From: Chondrilla cf. caribensis
Taxonomy: Eukaryota > Porifera > Demospongiae > Chondrillida > Chondrillidae
Length of the DNA: 64,000 nt
Direction of reading: 5' to 3'
NCBI GenBank assembly: GCA_964020155.1
Contig: OZ026546.1
Coordinates: 1,141,414 to 1,205,413, forward strand
The position numbers were made by a program, and so were the translations under genes. Positions within the stretch are counted from its first letter, which is position 1. Each line of letters begins with the position of its first letter. Positions 1 to 21,622 of the stretch are shown piece by piece. The notes under the pieces were generated by a model. That model was not told the origin of the DNA. It made no database searches and was given only the letters and a program-made list of their open reading frames with translations.

Positions 1-287
1 TACTAGTGGATGCGGAATACACGACGCACAAACCATATTCTCAGTGAGAGGTTGATTTACAGCAGAACCTGTCATAACATGCCCTGTTTCACCACACACA
101 GACCATACCATGCCACCTGTCTGAAATAAACATTATTGGAACCCCACTATGACTCAACACAACTATAGCAAAGTACCTCTGTTTAAAGACCATCCGTCTA
201 CGGAGACCATCTTCCTGATCCCTCAATTGGGTGGTCTTTATAATACAGGTGTCCTAGTACTATGTACATTAACATGATCAAACTAAC

Positions 288-3200
288 AATGTTTTCTTCT
301 TTCGCTGCAGCCTCTTTCAGAGAAGGATGATTGTACCCTGAAAATATTAATATTGAGTAACAGTGAAATGAATATGTGTGATTCATAGTGGAGAGCAACA
401 GTGGAGGTAATATTCCTCACCAAAGAACGAGTGGAGATATATTATCCACACTCTTAAACTAGTGGAGGCATTGTCCACACTCTTATGGAACTAGTTGAGG
501 CATTACCGTATAGCAGGAAATTTTTGCAGATAGCCTAACATCTGCGAAAATAAAATTTGCAAAGTAGGTGTTCTCGTTGTTCTATCATGTGACTGTGGCC
601 AGCATTTACGAAAATTTTATCCACGAATTTTCATTTTTGGAGCCATTCATGAAAATTTTGTCCTGCAATAATTTCCTGCTATACAGTATTTCCCACCGAA
701 GAACAAATGGAAGTGTTGTCCCCATTTTTAAGAACAAGTGAAGGTATTTTCTTCCCTCTTAAGTACTAGTGAAGGTACGGGCCACACTGTCTCTAGACTT
801 CTATGTATATGTATTATACATACATACATATGTACATACCGAGTGGCAATGAAGAGATATTACAAAAGCTATCCAAAAAGACATTCCCGTCAGCATCCAC
901 AAGGTAATTTCCCTGTGACTTTTCCAAATCTGTGAAAATGTTTATCATCCCTGTATCCTGTGAAGACAATATAAGAATACTTTATTCAATTAAGTGAATT
1001 ATGGAATACCGTTTCAAGCCTAGCTCTTAATGGATCATGTAAACATGATAAATGATGGCTTGCCATGGGTATATAGAAGGCTAGTTTGAATGGTTCAAAA
1101 TGGTTGTTTAGGGGTAATATCACTGGCCACACTGTCACACAGTATGTGGGGGAATAACTGCCATTGATTGAAGGTCCCTGGGAACATGTGTTTGGTTTTA
1201 CACAATTTGTTAAATTGCTATGCAAACAATTACCGTGCCGTACAGCAGGAAATTTTCACTGGACAAAATTTTTGCGGTTGGTCTAACATTCATGAAAATT
1301 TTATCTGCAAATTAGGCGTTCTTGTTGTTATCAAGTGACTGTGGCCAGCATTGGCGAGAATTTTATCCACGAATTTTAATTTTTGGAGTCATCCATGAAA
1401 ATTTTGTCCCATGAAAATTTCCCGCTATACGGTACAATGCATGGATGGTATATGTTAATACCTCATTTGACACAGAGACAAAACTTTGCACTTGACATCT
1501 CTCTCGTATATGAAGGGTGGTCATCATCACATATATGCAGGATATTAATTGGTGTTTAACAAAACTGGCCACATAAGAGGAGTGGTCATTTACCACAAAA
1601 GATTCTCAATGGAGATATTACTTTGTGCATGTAAGGACTTCATATGTATCAGATTATCAGTGGCCAGTCCTAGCATTCTTAACAATTCTTCAAAGGCATA
1701 TGGTGAAGATGAGATCAACTGTACAACTGGGGTATGTACGTATGTACATATGTAGTTTGAATGAGGCCTAAGTAACTATGCTAATGGTTTGTAACAGTAC
1801 ATAGAGTATGGATATAGAAAATGAAACCATACCATAAATTCTGCCATTTCTTTCAATAACGCTCTGCTCTTTGGTCCTGGAATGTCCCTAGTAACTATTT
1901 TTGGCTTTGTGTATGGTCCATCGACTCCATCAAGATCTGATAACAGTGAAACAATAATTATTTATTATGCAGCAATAAAACTATACATTTAAACTCAAGA
2001 GTCTGTTGAAAATATATATTTGCATACAATACATGGATGTCTCAGTAATATTAATGGACTCAGACAGTTAGTAGTATTATTGCTACATTTTTGTGATCAA
2101 ATTAACATTAAACAAAGGTATTTTTTCTGACATGTAAATTCACTGAAAGTTAGTACGTACATTACAGCTATAGATGTCTGTTTGTTAGAGTTCGTTTATT
2201 ATGCGCTTAATCAATCCAATCAAGTGCATAAGCGATCAAATTTGTTATTAATTACTTACCTTGTTTCAGTGATAAACTGTTGGTCAAAATGACACATGTT
2301 ACAAATCTATTCCAGTCATTCCACATTCAATTTGCATCAGATACAAACAAGTTTCAACCAGTTTGAAAGCAGCTAGCTAGTTGCATGTAGTATAAACACA
2401 AGACTTCAGGGAATGTGACAGAATGTGGACCAGTTCCAGAATTAATTGTTGATAACAGAAAAAAATGTCGTTACGTTTGGTCTTGTTGTTTGGAATCCCA
2501 TGGGTTTGAGGAGTGGTTACGTACTATATTGTGTGATCAACTTTGATCATGTTTTTGAGAGCTCAGGATTGTTCATAATGGCTTCATGGAATGCTAAAAT
2601 TCCCCAGTGACAGTTAGAGCTAGCTAAAATTACATTCTGCCTGGAAGGAATGTTGACTGTATGCTCATGGCAACACAGGAATTGAATAATTTCCTTTGTG
2701 GTGTACAGGCTAGTCACCATAGAAGATCCCATTGGCAACTAGTATACGTATGTAGTGGGGTTGTTGTAACTCACAACTCACTGTGTTGAAGGTGTTGGCT
2801 CAAAATGGGCAATAAATTTCAAGCCAACCACCGTCCGAGGTATCATGGTAACTACATCATGCATTATTGGAGATGCTGTCATAGTGATTATTCTGATGAG
2901 CAACTAATACGTAGGTACTGTTTATTACTGGTAATGGTAGGTCAATACTGATATGTAGTCAATTTAATATTTTGTACTCAAGATTGGTAGTATGTATGGG
3001 AGTTGGTGGATTTACTCCTGAACCCGATAAACTAACCCATCCCTGACAATATTTATCTAATGTAGGGTTCAAATTCAACTTGGTAAATCGCTGGATACGA
3101 AGGGTGACAATTCCGTGATCACGAACCTCACCACGATCGAGTCATGCTTCATTCAGACGGGTGTTGTCGACGATATGCCCTATATGGTAGCTACCTTACC

Positions 3201-3578
3201 GGCCCCTTCACATATCGTCACGTACGTACAATAATATAGTTATCGATGTTCGGAATAGCCGTATTCATAAATGTTATCACACTAAATACAAATGTCCATT
3301 GCGCGTTTGAGAGTTAAAGACAAATCGATGAAATAAATTTAATAGCTAGACCATCATCATCAATCAGTTTAGACATCCACCGTAAATTGCTGGTAAAGAT
3401 AAACTTCTGACGTGCAGCCGAAGTGGTACAGCGAAACTTATAAACGTACGAACTTGTGAACTATGAACGTACACTTACCGTTGTCATGAGCAGTTATAAA
3501 CTCCGATCTTCCCACGACTGTCGCCAAACCGGCATAACGGCCTCGTAGGCCACAGCCTAATCGCAAAAGCCTGTTCAT
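288..3578 (-). CDS. ABAT: 4-aminobutyrate aminotransferase, mitochondrial (5' part, partial gene)
   Basis: PLP-dependent enzyme that converts GABA to succinic semialdehyde in the mitochondrial matrix. Exons read on the minus strand are 3578-3479, 1936-1833, an unresolved exon, 929-840 and 337-288. The rest lies beyond the left edge. Exon 1 starts MNRLLRLGCG, an Arg-rich, acid-free presequence, and ends in a gtaagt donor. Exon 2 carries the family's N-terminal signature (DGPYTKP, then DIPGPKS). The 929-840 exon encodes EKSQGNYLVDADGN, and the 337-288 exon GYNHPSL, both close to ABAT and yeast UGA1. Phases agree between exons 1 and 2 and between 929-840 and 337-288. About 15-20 residues between 1833 and 929 are not securely placed. 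A candidate exon at about 1462-1497 has a good donor, but the required frame has TGA at 1465-1463. Identity is firm; the exon model is incomplete. Confidence 0.85.
380..785. repeat. Degenerate ~40-bp minisatellite interrupted by a MITE
   Basis: Blocks resembling 'aactagtggaggcattgtcc' recur roughly every 40 bp on both sides of the 504-688 element. The MITE therefore appears to have inserted into an older tandem repeat. It lies in an ABAT intron. Confidence 0.55.
504..688. mobile_element. MITE, 'taccgtatagcagg' family, copy 1
   Basis: 185-bp non-coding element. It starts 'taccgtatagcaggaaa' and ends with the inverted match 'tttcctgctatacagta'. Internal sequence (an 'aaattttatccacgaatttt'-type stretch) is shared with the 1231-1434 copy. 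No ORF. An ancestral DNA transposon is inferred, not seen. Confidence 0.75.
1231..1434. mobile_element. MITE, 'taccgtatagcagg' family, copy 2
   Basis: About 204 bp with terminal inverted repeats 'taccgtgccgtacagcagg' and 'cccgctatacggta', and the same core as the 504-688 copy. It sits in an ABAT intron about 30 bp from the unresolved exon candidate. Confidence 0.75.
2590..2705. repeat. Dispersed repeat, copy 1 of 2
   Basis: This stretch, beginning 'taaaattccccagtgacag', recurs with scattered substitutions at about 3913-4030. One copy is in ABAT intron 1 and the other is upstream of the gene. No coding signal; class unknown. Confidence 0.6.
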
Positions 3579-3912
3579 TCTTCGCTTTAGACTCGTAGCG
3601 CGTAGCGTCGTCAGTATACTTCGTGTGATTGGTACAAATTGTAACCATCAGTTTATCATTCATACGCATATACCCGACCGTATCCGCATGTAACCAGTAA
3701 AAACCTGGCCATACTCGACAACCTGCCACGTCCATCTCCAGAATAGGCAATGTTAGTCTAGCTAGCTAGACAAGGCAAAGTCTTTTCGGAACGCCTACTA
3801 TCGCACATTAAACGCAAAATTCTTCAGAGGTATGCGTAGTCTAGCTAGCTAGACCGTCCCTAAGAGGCGCCGAGAGGCGGAAAAGGGAGTCTTGTGTCCT
3901 TTTGCATAGTAG

Positions 3913-4030
3913 TGTTAAAATTCCCCAGTGACAGTTAGAGCTAGTTTAAAGTACATTTTGCCCGAAAGGAATGCTGACTGCATGCTCATGAGAACAAAGG
4001 AATCGAATGATTTCCTTGGCGGTGGCTGAA
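3913..4030. repeat. Dispersed repeat, copy 2 of 2
   Basis: Match to 2590-2705, including 'ttccccagtgacagttagag' and a following 'ggaatg...tgctcatg' stretch. Short ORFs across it have no recognisable family. Confidence 0.6.
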
Positions 4031-5239
4031 TGAAATCGGTGTGAAGTATCATCGGTTATAATATATTGGAACTCGGGCACACCAGAAATTTCAGGGGCTA
4101 GCACAATTACAGGTAGATTTTGACCTTTAAATTTTTTTTTCCAACACTTAGTCCCTTTGATGTTGTTCACAAAATGTGTGGTTTACAACTTAAAGTAACA
4201 ACTCTCTTAGATCAACGCGTGTTTTCTCAACAATTGTTGATTTGCAGTCATTTTTATATTATTACTGCTAAGGAAAATCCTCTGAAATCAATTTACATGT
4301 GGTGTAATTCTTTTAAACTAGCATAAAATTACTATTTTAAAGCTTAGCCTGTAAACAATGTTCTGAATAATGCCTCACTGTAACATTGAAACAAAACATG
4401 AGCGTGACCTCCATCGTACTTATATGTGGTCCATATATGCATAGTTACTTTTATATGATTGTATAGGCACTTAAGTCTCACTATGACATATTATCAAGTG
4501 TTAGTGTGGATGCAACAAGTCAAATGAGACAATCTACCTGTAAACCTCTGTATGATACCGTGTCACCATAACGAAGCCACATTTCATAAATTATAACATC
4601 CTTAGGCTTTCATATTATATAATCTTTGAGAAATATAGTATAGGGTTGCTATGTAACTAGCCTGTGGTGGAATCTAATGGTTGGATCAAATCCACCAATA
4701 ATCATTGGTGGTAACTGTTCACTATTATAATATGTGTGGTGGTGTATACGTACAATTCAGCAAATCCACCAATACAATAGTGGAATATTTCCACCAGTGA
4801 TTATACAGTGTAAACTTAAATATTGTAGATCATCACATAATGGTAGAAGTTTCAAAAGTTTTCAGAATCTGAATCTAAAATAAAATGCATAATGAGTATA
4901 GTTCAGACAGTGTCTGAACGATCCCGTCTATTTCCTGTCTCCTGCATGGGACCATGTGCATATTTCAGACGTATTCAGTTGGAACAATGAGGGCAGTCCA
5001 TACGGCTCCCGTGGATGAATATGGCCACGCCCCCCGTCTGGATACTCTATGCCACTACATACAGTGCCTGCCAGTCTTTCCACAGAATGGAACAGGGTCA
5101 ATAATAACCGGCAACTGACTGACCCATGCTAATAACGCATTATGGCCCAATCCTTGCATGACAGTAATCTTCTTCATAGAATTATGTGTTGATCGGACCA
5201 CAAAGACTCTCGTATATGCTGTAATACCGGTAGTCTAAT

Positions 5240-5270
5240 CATAGACCCTAGATACCATCTAGGGTCTATG
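5240..5270. repeat. Short perfect hairpin
   Basis: Arms 'catagaccctaga' and 'tctagggtctatg' flank a 5-bp loop, about 80 bp upstream of the P450 start. Similar small palindromes occur elsewhere in the window, so a mobile fold-back origin is more likely than a regulatory role. Confidence 0.6.
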
Positions 5271-5351
5271 GTCTAATAGCATCTCTCCTCGCCTCCCGGG
5301 CGTTATTTGGGACATCGACTCTGATCTGACCATAGATCGAAAGAGACAAAG

Positions 5352-16332
<10,981 letters not shown>

Positions 16333-17330
16333 CATCCACACCACAAGATTGCAGTATCTACTTCTACTTATTCTTTTCACTACATATCTTCATGAGATTT
16401 TGCATATTCAGCAGACTTTATTGGGTTACTGGTGACCCAATCATTGTTAGTTTAATTATATCATCACCCTTGCTATCAATGATGCTCATATATTGTACAC
16501 TGAAGGAATCGAACCATTATAGCGGGTTAACTGAAAATTAAACAATGGAATATTATACGAAATTTGGAGTGAATCTATTTATTATGCAGACAAGCCCTTA
16601 TATGAGCATGTGGCCAAATTGCCAATATTTATGTTTCCATTGTTAAAAACAAGTATTGCATGTTGAGGACACATACAAATTTGGAAAGAGCATTCTTGAG
16701 ATAATTCAGGGTGTAGAAGAATTCATACACAATTCTTGCTAGAGTGTGAGCCCTTCACTTGAGGCAGAGGATAACCTGCATGCATATGTACATCTTTAGC
16801 AATGTTGTTGTCACCCTGTATGAATATTATGTATACAAAATTGATTTGATTATTCAATTGAATATTGCCATGGTCAACAATCATGTTGTGATATGTAAAA
16901 GGTGCATATACAGTTAAACCTCTCTAATCCGACACTCAATGGGACCTAATATAAGAATAATGTTGGGTTAGGAGGTTGTTGGATTATGAAGTGCCTCTTA
17001 CCACACATATGTATGGTGACTGTACCTCATATAATGGTCGGATTAGAGAGAATGTTGGATTATAGAGGTGTCAGATTTAGCGAGTTTCACTGTACTGAGA
17101 AATCTGAAAATATTATGTATCGTAACACAAACTGCCCAACACAAGCGTTCTGATTATTATGTATTTGATAATTATGCTTAATAGATATAATATTATCGCA
17201 TCTATTGTTACACCTTACCATCGAATCACGTTACAACAGATCATGTTCATTACGTGTACGCAGAACTATTGTTAATCCACACCAATTCGTTTTCAAAGAA
17301 TATGGTGGATTAATGAGTTTGGTGGATTAC
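16333..17330. other. Region between P450 and the galaxin-like cluster
   Basis: Holds the P450 3' UTR (no canonical AATAAA seen close to the stop), the 16911-17092 MITE and, at about 17270-17332, a fragment of the 'tggattaa' repeat family. That fragment abuts galaxin-like copy 1. No gene recognised. Confidence 0.5.
16911..17092. mobile_element. MITE with 'cagttaaacctctctaatcc' ends
   Basis: About 182 bp. The left end 'cagttaaacctctctaatcc' pairs imperfectly with the right end, whose reverse complement reads 'cagtgaaactcgctaaatct'. Such ends are typical of small elements mobilised by pogo/Tc1-like transposases; that assignment is an inference. Confidence 0.6.
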
Positions 17331-18220
17331 TTACGACTCCACCACAGCAAATGTGAGTACTTTAGGGTTGTAGGTTGTGGTACCACAGCAGGCTCTACCA
17401 CTAATTCTAGTTTTTATGACTCCATCACAGCATATGAAGAAGGTTGGGTTGTAGTTTTTGGCCCCACAGCAGGCACTTCCACTTAGTCTACTTTTTAGGA
17501 CTCCACTGCAACAAATTTGCAAGAGGGGGTTGTAGGTTTTGGTCCCACAGCAGGCACTACCGCTATCTCTACGTTTTATGACTCCATCGCAGCATATGAA
17601 GAAGGTTGGGTGGTAGTTTCTGGTCCCACAGCAGGCCCTTCCACTAGCTTTGCTTCTTATGACTCCACCACAGCATATGGAGAATGTTCGGATGTAGAAC
17701 TTGCCACCACGTTTTGCTATATACAATTGTAATTTATTGTTTCATAATAAAATACAGCTAGCTAGAGTGTTGCTAGTTTAATTGTGGACTCCACCTTAGT
17801 CAATTGTAACCTTGCTTAGGCTATAATTTTATATGTATGAATAATAAACTCAACACAGGAGGAAAATGCTGTTTCCTTTGAAGCACTATTGAATCATTCA
17901 AGGCCCTGTTTCATGAACAATGCAGTGAAATAGGAAAATTCAACAATGCTGCAATAGTGTTCAATGAAAACAGCACTTTCCTCCCTAGATGCATGATCCG
18001 GTCTAGTAGTAAAATCTCTTCCTTGCACAATTTCATCCAATTCATCTTCGATTCATTATAGCAAAAGAATCATTTTCCTTGTAACCAGAGGTTAGATAGG
18101 CTTCACTATTCCATACTAGGTGACATAGTCACTAGTCCGACTGGTTGGTTCTACATGTGTACCCAAGTATCTTACCTGACTGGCATGAGATGACGCACAC
18201 AGCTGCCAATACAGCATATT
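17331..18220 (-). pseudogene. Galaxin-like copy 1, disrupted
   Basis: Exon 2 (17716-17331) encodes four full CC repeats of the form CCGT-x-x-YNP-x4-CC-x-GV, about 27 residues apart. In the fifth repeat the frame slips after TTYNPK: the neighbouring frame reads ICCGGVVS and then enters a dispersed repeat. The signal-peptide exon at about 18220-18175 keeps its donor and the VCVISCQS end, but the in-frame upstream part has a stop and no ATG. The intron still aligns with those of the intact copies. A leader failure plus a frameshift indicates a dead gene, although the central repeats remain open. Confidence 0.75.
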
Positions 18221-18247
18221 ATTAAATGCCGGCCTATCTCAAGTTTT

Positions 18248-18325
18248 GAATGATATAATAATCAACATACAAGGGTGAAGAGTATGGGCGTATCCTACAT
18301 ATAGCAAGAGTTTAGTCCAAGAGCA
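18248..18325. repeat. Duplicated 75-bp block flanking galaxin-like copies
   Basis: Contains 'gaatgatataataatca' and 'gaagagtatgggcgtatcct'. The same block is at 25206-25281, where it runs directly into the 3' end of galaxin-like copy 3. It marks a rearrangement shared by the two damaged copies. Confidence 0.7.
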
Positions 18326-18337
18326 GCATTACCATAA

Positions 18338-19440
18338 TTTTATTACCCCAAATGTTTTGACAGCTGACCGATATCTTCATCAGTGTAATGACGGTAACAG
18401 TCAGCTGCTGTTCTGTGGCTAGAGATTTCCATTGAACTATCAATAAGGTGTCACTTAGCCTAAACAAATCCTCTTTCGGAACCCACAATCAATACCAGCA
18501 TGTGGCCAATGCAAAATATTAAACTGCTACCAATGTCAGGAATAAGCCTTCTTATCACATATTATGTTCAGTTACACAAATGTCATTCAGTGACAAAATT
18601 CCTAGATAATTTCAGCTGCAGTATACCAGGTCCTAAGTTGTACGTGCTGTTGCATGTACCATTCTTGTTTAAATTGAATATATGTTGTATATGCAATAAT
18701 AGTTTGCATATACAACATGTAAACATTAACATAATATGCATGTATTAATAATTATTAAATTTTATAGATAATTGAAAATTCTTATGTTAGACAATTCAGT
18801 GTCATTATAATATAATATAATTATGTATCGCAAATTCAATGTAATGGTGAAATGATGTAAGAATAATAATAAGTACTGGGGGACTAAAATAGTTGTTGGT
18901 ATGTGGTGGGTAATGTTCCAAGTTCTCTGTTTAATGTGTGCGGTTCTTTCTGGATCATCCATGATTCTAAAAGGCATCTTCTTGAGGTATTTTTGACTTG
19001 TTCCTAAAATTTCTGTTTGGGACCAGTCTACGGTGTGGCCTGTCTGACATGTATGTTCTGCTAGGGCTGATGTCAATGTATTCTTATCTTTTACTGCCTT
19101 CTTATGTTCCTTTAGTCTCAGAGACTAAAGGAACATAAGAAGGCAGATACCTCAAGAAGATGCCTTTTAGAATCATGGATGATCCAGAAAGAACCGCACA
19201 CATTAAACAGAGAACTTGGAACATTACCCACCACATACCAACAACTATTTTAGTCCCCCAGTACTTATTATTATTCTTACATCATTTCACCACCCGCCTT
19301 ATTATTATTCACACGTCATCTTATCATCACCTGTCACCACACGCATAAAAGACGCACTCACACCCTGTATTCCATACCACTGAAGAAGACAGCAGTCAGC
19401 TGTCGAAACGTTTGGTGTAAAAATTATTTGGCTAGTGAAT
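18338..19440. mobile_element. Penelope-like (GIY-YIG) retroelement relics, inverted
   Basis: On the minus strand, 19076-18985 encodes ALAEHTCQTGHTVDW, which matches the C-terminal GIY-YIG region of Penelope-like elements. The continuation (CLLESWMIQKEPHTLNREL) follows after a frame change. The same 3' sequence recurs inverted at about 19150-19285. A perfect fold-back at 19092-19146 sits between the arms. Two stretches resembling 3' ends of such elements, with a 'cagctgtcgaaacgttt' motif, lie at 18338-18425 (minus) and about 19380-19412 (plus). A small unrelated hairpin is at 18682-18717. All copies are decayed. Confidence 0.65.
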
Positions 19441-19955
19441 TACATTGAATTTGCGATATATGACTACACCTAGCCGTTCAACCATTTTCGCAATATAATT
19501 ATGTGTTCTGACCACAATCCTGAGGAATCCATAAATATTACATATCCAAGTAAATTCCCATGCAACACAAAATTGCATTTTCATTGTATCTATGTATCTG
19601 ATAATATTATCATAATGAAATAGAATTAATTAAATTTGATCACCTATATTGTTACACAATATAACAGCAGACCAATTGCATTATGTGCATTTAAACAGTC
19701 CATTAGCTATGTATCACGCTGTAGTTGTGAAAATTGTATATAATATGTCATTATTATATCAATCAGATTAACCAATTACAATTTAAATGAAAGTACTGAA
19801 TGTGGTTATGTTTGTGAACAGCTGAAATAATACATATTGCAGCTGGTGATACAAGTTATGATAGTGATATGATAATAATATTATATGTCTATTTCTAGTT
19901 AGTAGTAGTAATCCTCCTTATTAATACTAAACCTAATGATAGCCTTCTGATTGAT

Positions 19956-20940
19956 TTAACAGCTGGAGTAACGTGGTCGAATAATTCCATATCTACAGCA
20001 TTTGTAGAAAGATGGATTGTAGTTTCTGGTCCCACAGCAGTAACGTCCTCCAATTCTGCTCTTGATGATCCCACCACAGCATACATAGAAATATGGATTG
20101 TAGTTTCTGGTCCCACAGCAGGAACGTCCTCCAATTCTGCTCTTGATGATCCCACCACAGCATACATAGAAATATGGATTGTAGTTTCTGGTCCCACAGC
20201 AGGAACGTCCTCCAATTCTGCTCTTGATGATCCCACCACAGCATACATAGAAAGATGGGTTGTAGTTTCTGGTCCCACAGCAGGAACGTCCTCCAATTCT
20301 GCTCTTGATGATCCCACCACAGCATACATAGAAAGATGGGTTGTAGTTTCTGGTCCCACAGCAGGAACGTCCTCCAATTCTGCTCTTAATGATCCCACCA
20401 CAGCATACATAGAAATATGAGTTGTAGTACCTGCCACCACAGGTTGCTACAATAATAATAAAAAGTTTCATAACACAATGCAGAGTGTTATACATTTAAT
20501 TATGGAGTCCACTTTGGTTATTTGTATACTTGTTCAGGCTCTAATTTCAAATTTGTGGACATTGAATTTATCTCTCAATCAAATATTTCAAGCATAATAA
20601 GACATTTAACAATGAAAAAGGATGTAGGGATGACAAGCGAAAAAGGGAAAGAACAATGTAGGGATGTCATTGAGTGGAATGAGAAGACCGTCGGAGTGAG
20701 CAGCACGTCGGAATGAGAAGACTGTCGGAATATAACAATCCCTATGTCAACAGCTGCAGACAGTTTACTGTGTATTGTCCAAGCAATCACTGCTGTTCAA
20801 TATTCCAAACTAGGTGACATAGTCACTAGTCTGACTGGTTGGTTCTACATGTGTATATCCCCACATATCTCACCTGACTGGCATGAGATGATGCATACTG
20901 CCAATATGGCAAGAAAGACTACTGTTTTCAAGCTCGGCAT
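19956..20940 (-). CDS. Galaxin-like secreted double-cysteine repeat protein, copy 2
   Basis: Two exons: 20940-20874 (67 nt) and 20446-19956, in phase, 185 residues. Exon 1 is a signal peptide, MPSLKTVVFLAILAV then CIISCQS. The mature chain is ATCGGRYYNS followed by near-identical 27-residue units CCGTRNYNP-x-FYVCCGGII with SRIGGRS. It ends with an altered unit, IIRPRYSSC, then stop. Paired cysteines at fixed spacing and the YNP motif are the hallmark of galaxin, first described from coral skeleton matrix. Function here is unknown; an extracellular-matrix or mineral-associated role is only an analogy. A leader, two clean splice sites, an intact frame and a TATA box upstream all support a live gene. 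Confidence 0.85.
20033..20405 (-). repeat. 81-bp coding tandem repeat in galaxin-like copy 2
   Basis: Consecutive 81-bp units (27 codons) differ at only a few positions, for example SFYV versus YFYV and GGRS versus GGRY. Such homogeneity suggests recent unequal crossing-over or gene conversion. Confidence 0.85.
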
Positions 20941-21057
20941 TTCCTGATGATATGGGGTGGGAAAGAGAACAGTAGTGTAATAAACAGAAAAGACGCTTGC
21001 TTAGGAATATCATAACTACGTAAAAGGATATTATACCAGAACTCCCACTAGGTGGCA

Positions 21058-21130
21058 TAGAATATCTGTTGTAATATACTGTGCATGTACACTAATTGTA
21101 CATGTACAGTATATTACGACAGATATTCTA
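21058..21130. repeat. 73-bp inverted repeat in the 5' region of galaxin-like copy 2
   Basis: Arms beginning 'tagaatatctgttgtaatat' pair almost perfectly around a short 'actaatt' loop. It lies between the TATA box and the coding start of copy 2, so it would be in the 5' UTR or a 5' UTR intron. Confidence 0.7.
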
Positions 21131-21412
21131 TTAGATTAAGATTATTACACACTGGACCTTGAATCACTGACATTAAAAAAAATCAGTGTGAATGAAGGAA
21201 TTGAACTGAAGAATACAAAAATCAGTTTTAATCAATCCTACTCTTGTGACAAAAGTATATTATTGTTCAATACTGTAAGATTAGCTAGCCGAGTACTTCA
21301 TGATCATTTCGAACTCACAGGCAGAAGATTGAGTAATCCCAAAAGTACTGCAGCAATGCAGTTCACGATACGTATTTCAAGTTACCTTTGCTTACTCTGG
21401 ATCTTTACAGAA

Positions 21413-21420
21413 CTTTTATA
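21413..21420 (-). promoter_or_regulatory. TATA box, galaxin-like copy 2
   Basis: TATAAAAG on the minus strand, about 470 bp upstream of the ATG. The flanking 'gtataaaagttctgta' and a downstream 'gcaaaggtaacttg' recur at the copy 4 gene. The latter could be a 5' UTR splice donor. Confidence 0.6.
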
Positions 21421-21540
21421 CAGCCACTGAAGCCCTGTAAAAGACTGTCTGTACGTATTATTATGTAATTTTTTACTATGTGGATATGAATTAATTGCTC
21501 AATCATTGAACCTTTACGAGGCAGACAAGTAGACTGACCA

Positions 21541-21541
21541 A

Positions 21542-21620
<79 letters not shown>
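21541..21620. repeat. (TG)n microsatellite
   Basis: TG tract just upstream of the galaxin-like copy 2 promoter. It marks one edge of the segmental duplication that follows, and its counterpart is at 25751-25811. Confidence 0.92.

Positions 21621-21622
<2 letters not shown>

Larger units (their letters stand above)
3579..5351. other. Intergenic region between ABAT and the P450 (divergent genes)
   Basis: Separates the ABAT start (minus) from the P450 start (plus) and should hold both promoters. It contains the second copy of the 2590-2705 repeat at about 3913-4030 and a perfect hairpin at 5240-5270. No TATA box stands out next to either start and no further gene was recognised. Confidence 0.5.

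Noticed and set aside
1640..1755. Minus-strand frame AFEELLRMLGLATDN as the missing ABAT exon
   Set aside because: It does not resemble the expected ABAT segment and lacks a matching acceptor and donor in phase.
3484..3750. Minus-strand 88-codon ORF ending in KIGVYNCS
   Set aside because: The overlapping frame, starting MNRLLRLG at 3578 and ending at a gtaagt donor, joins in phase to an ABAT exon, so that frame is the real one.
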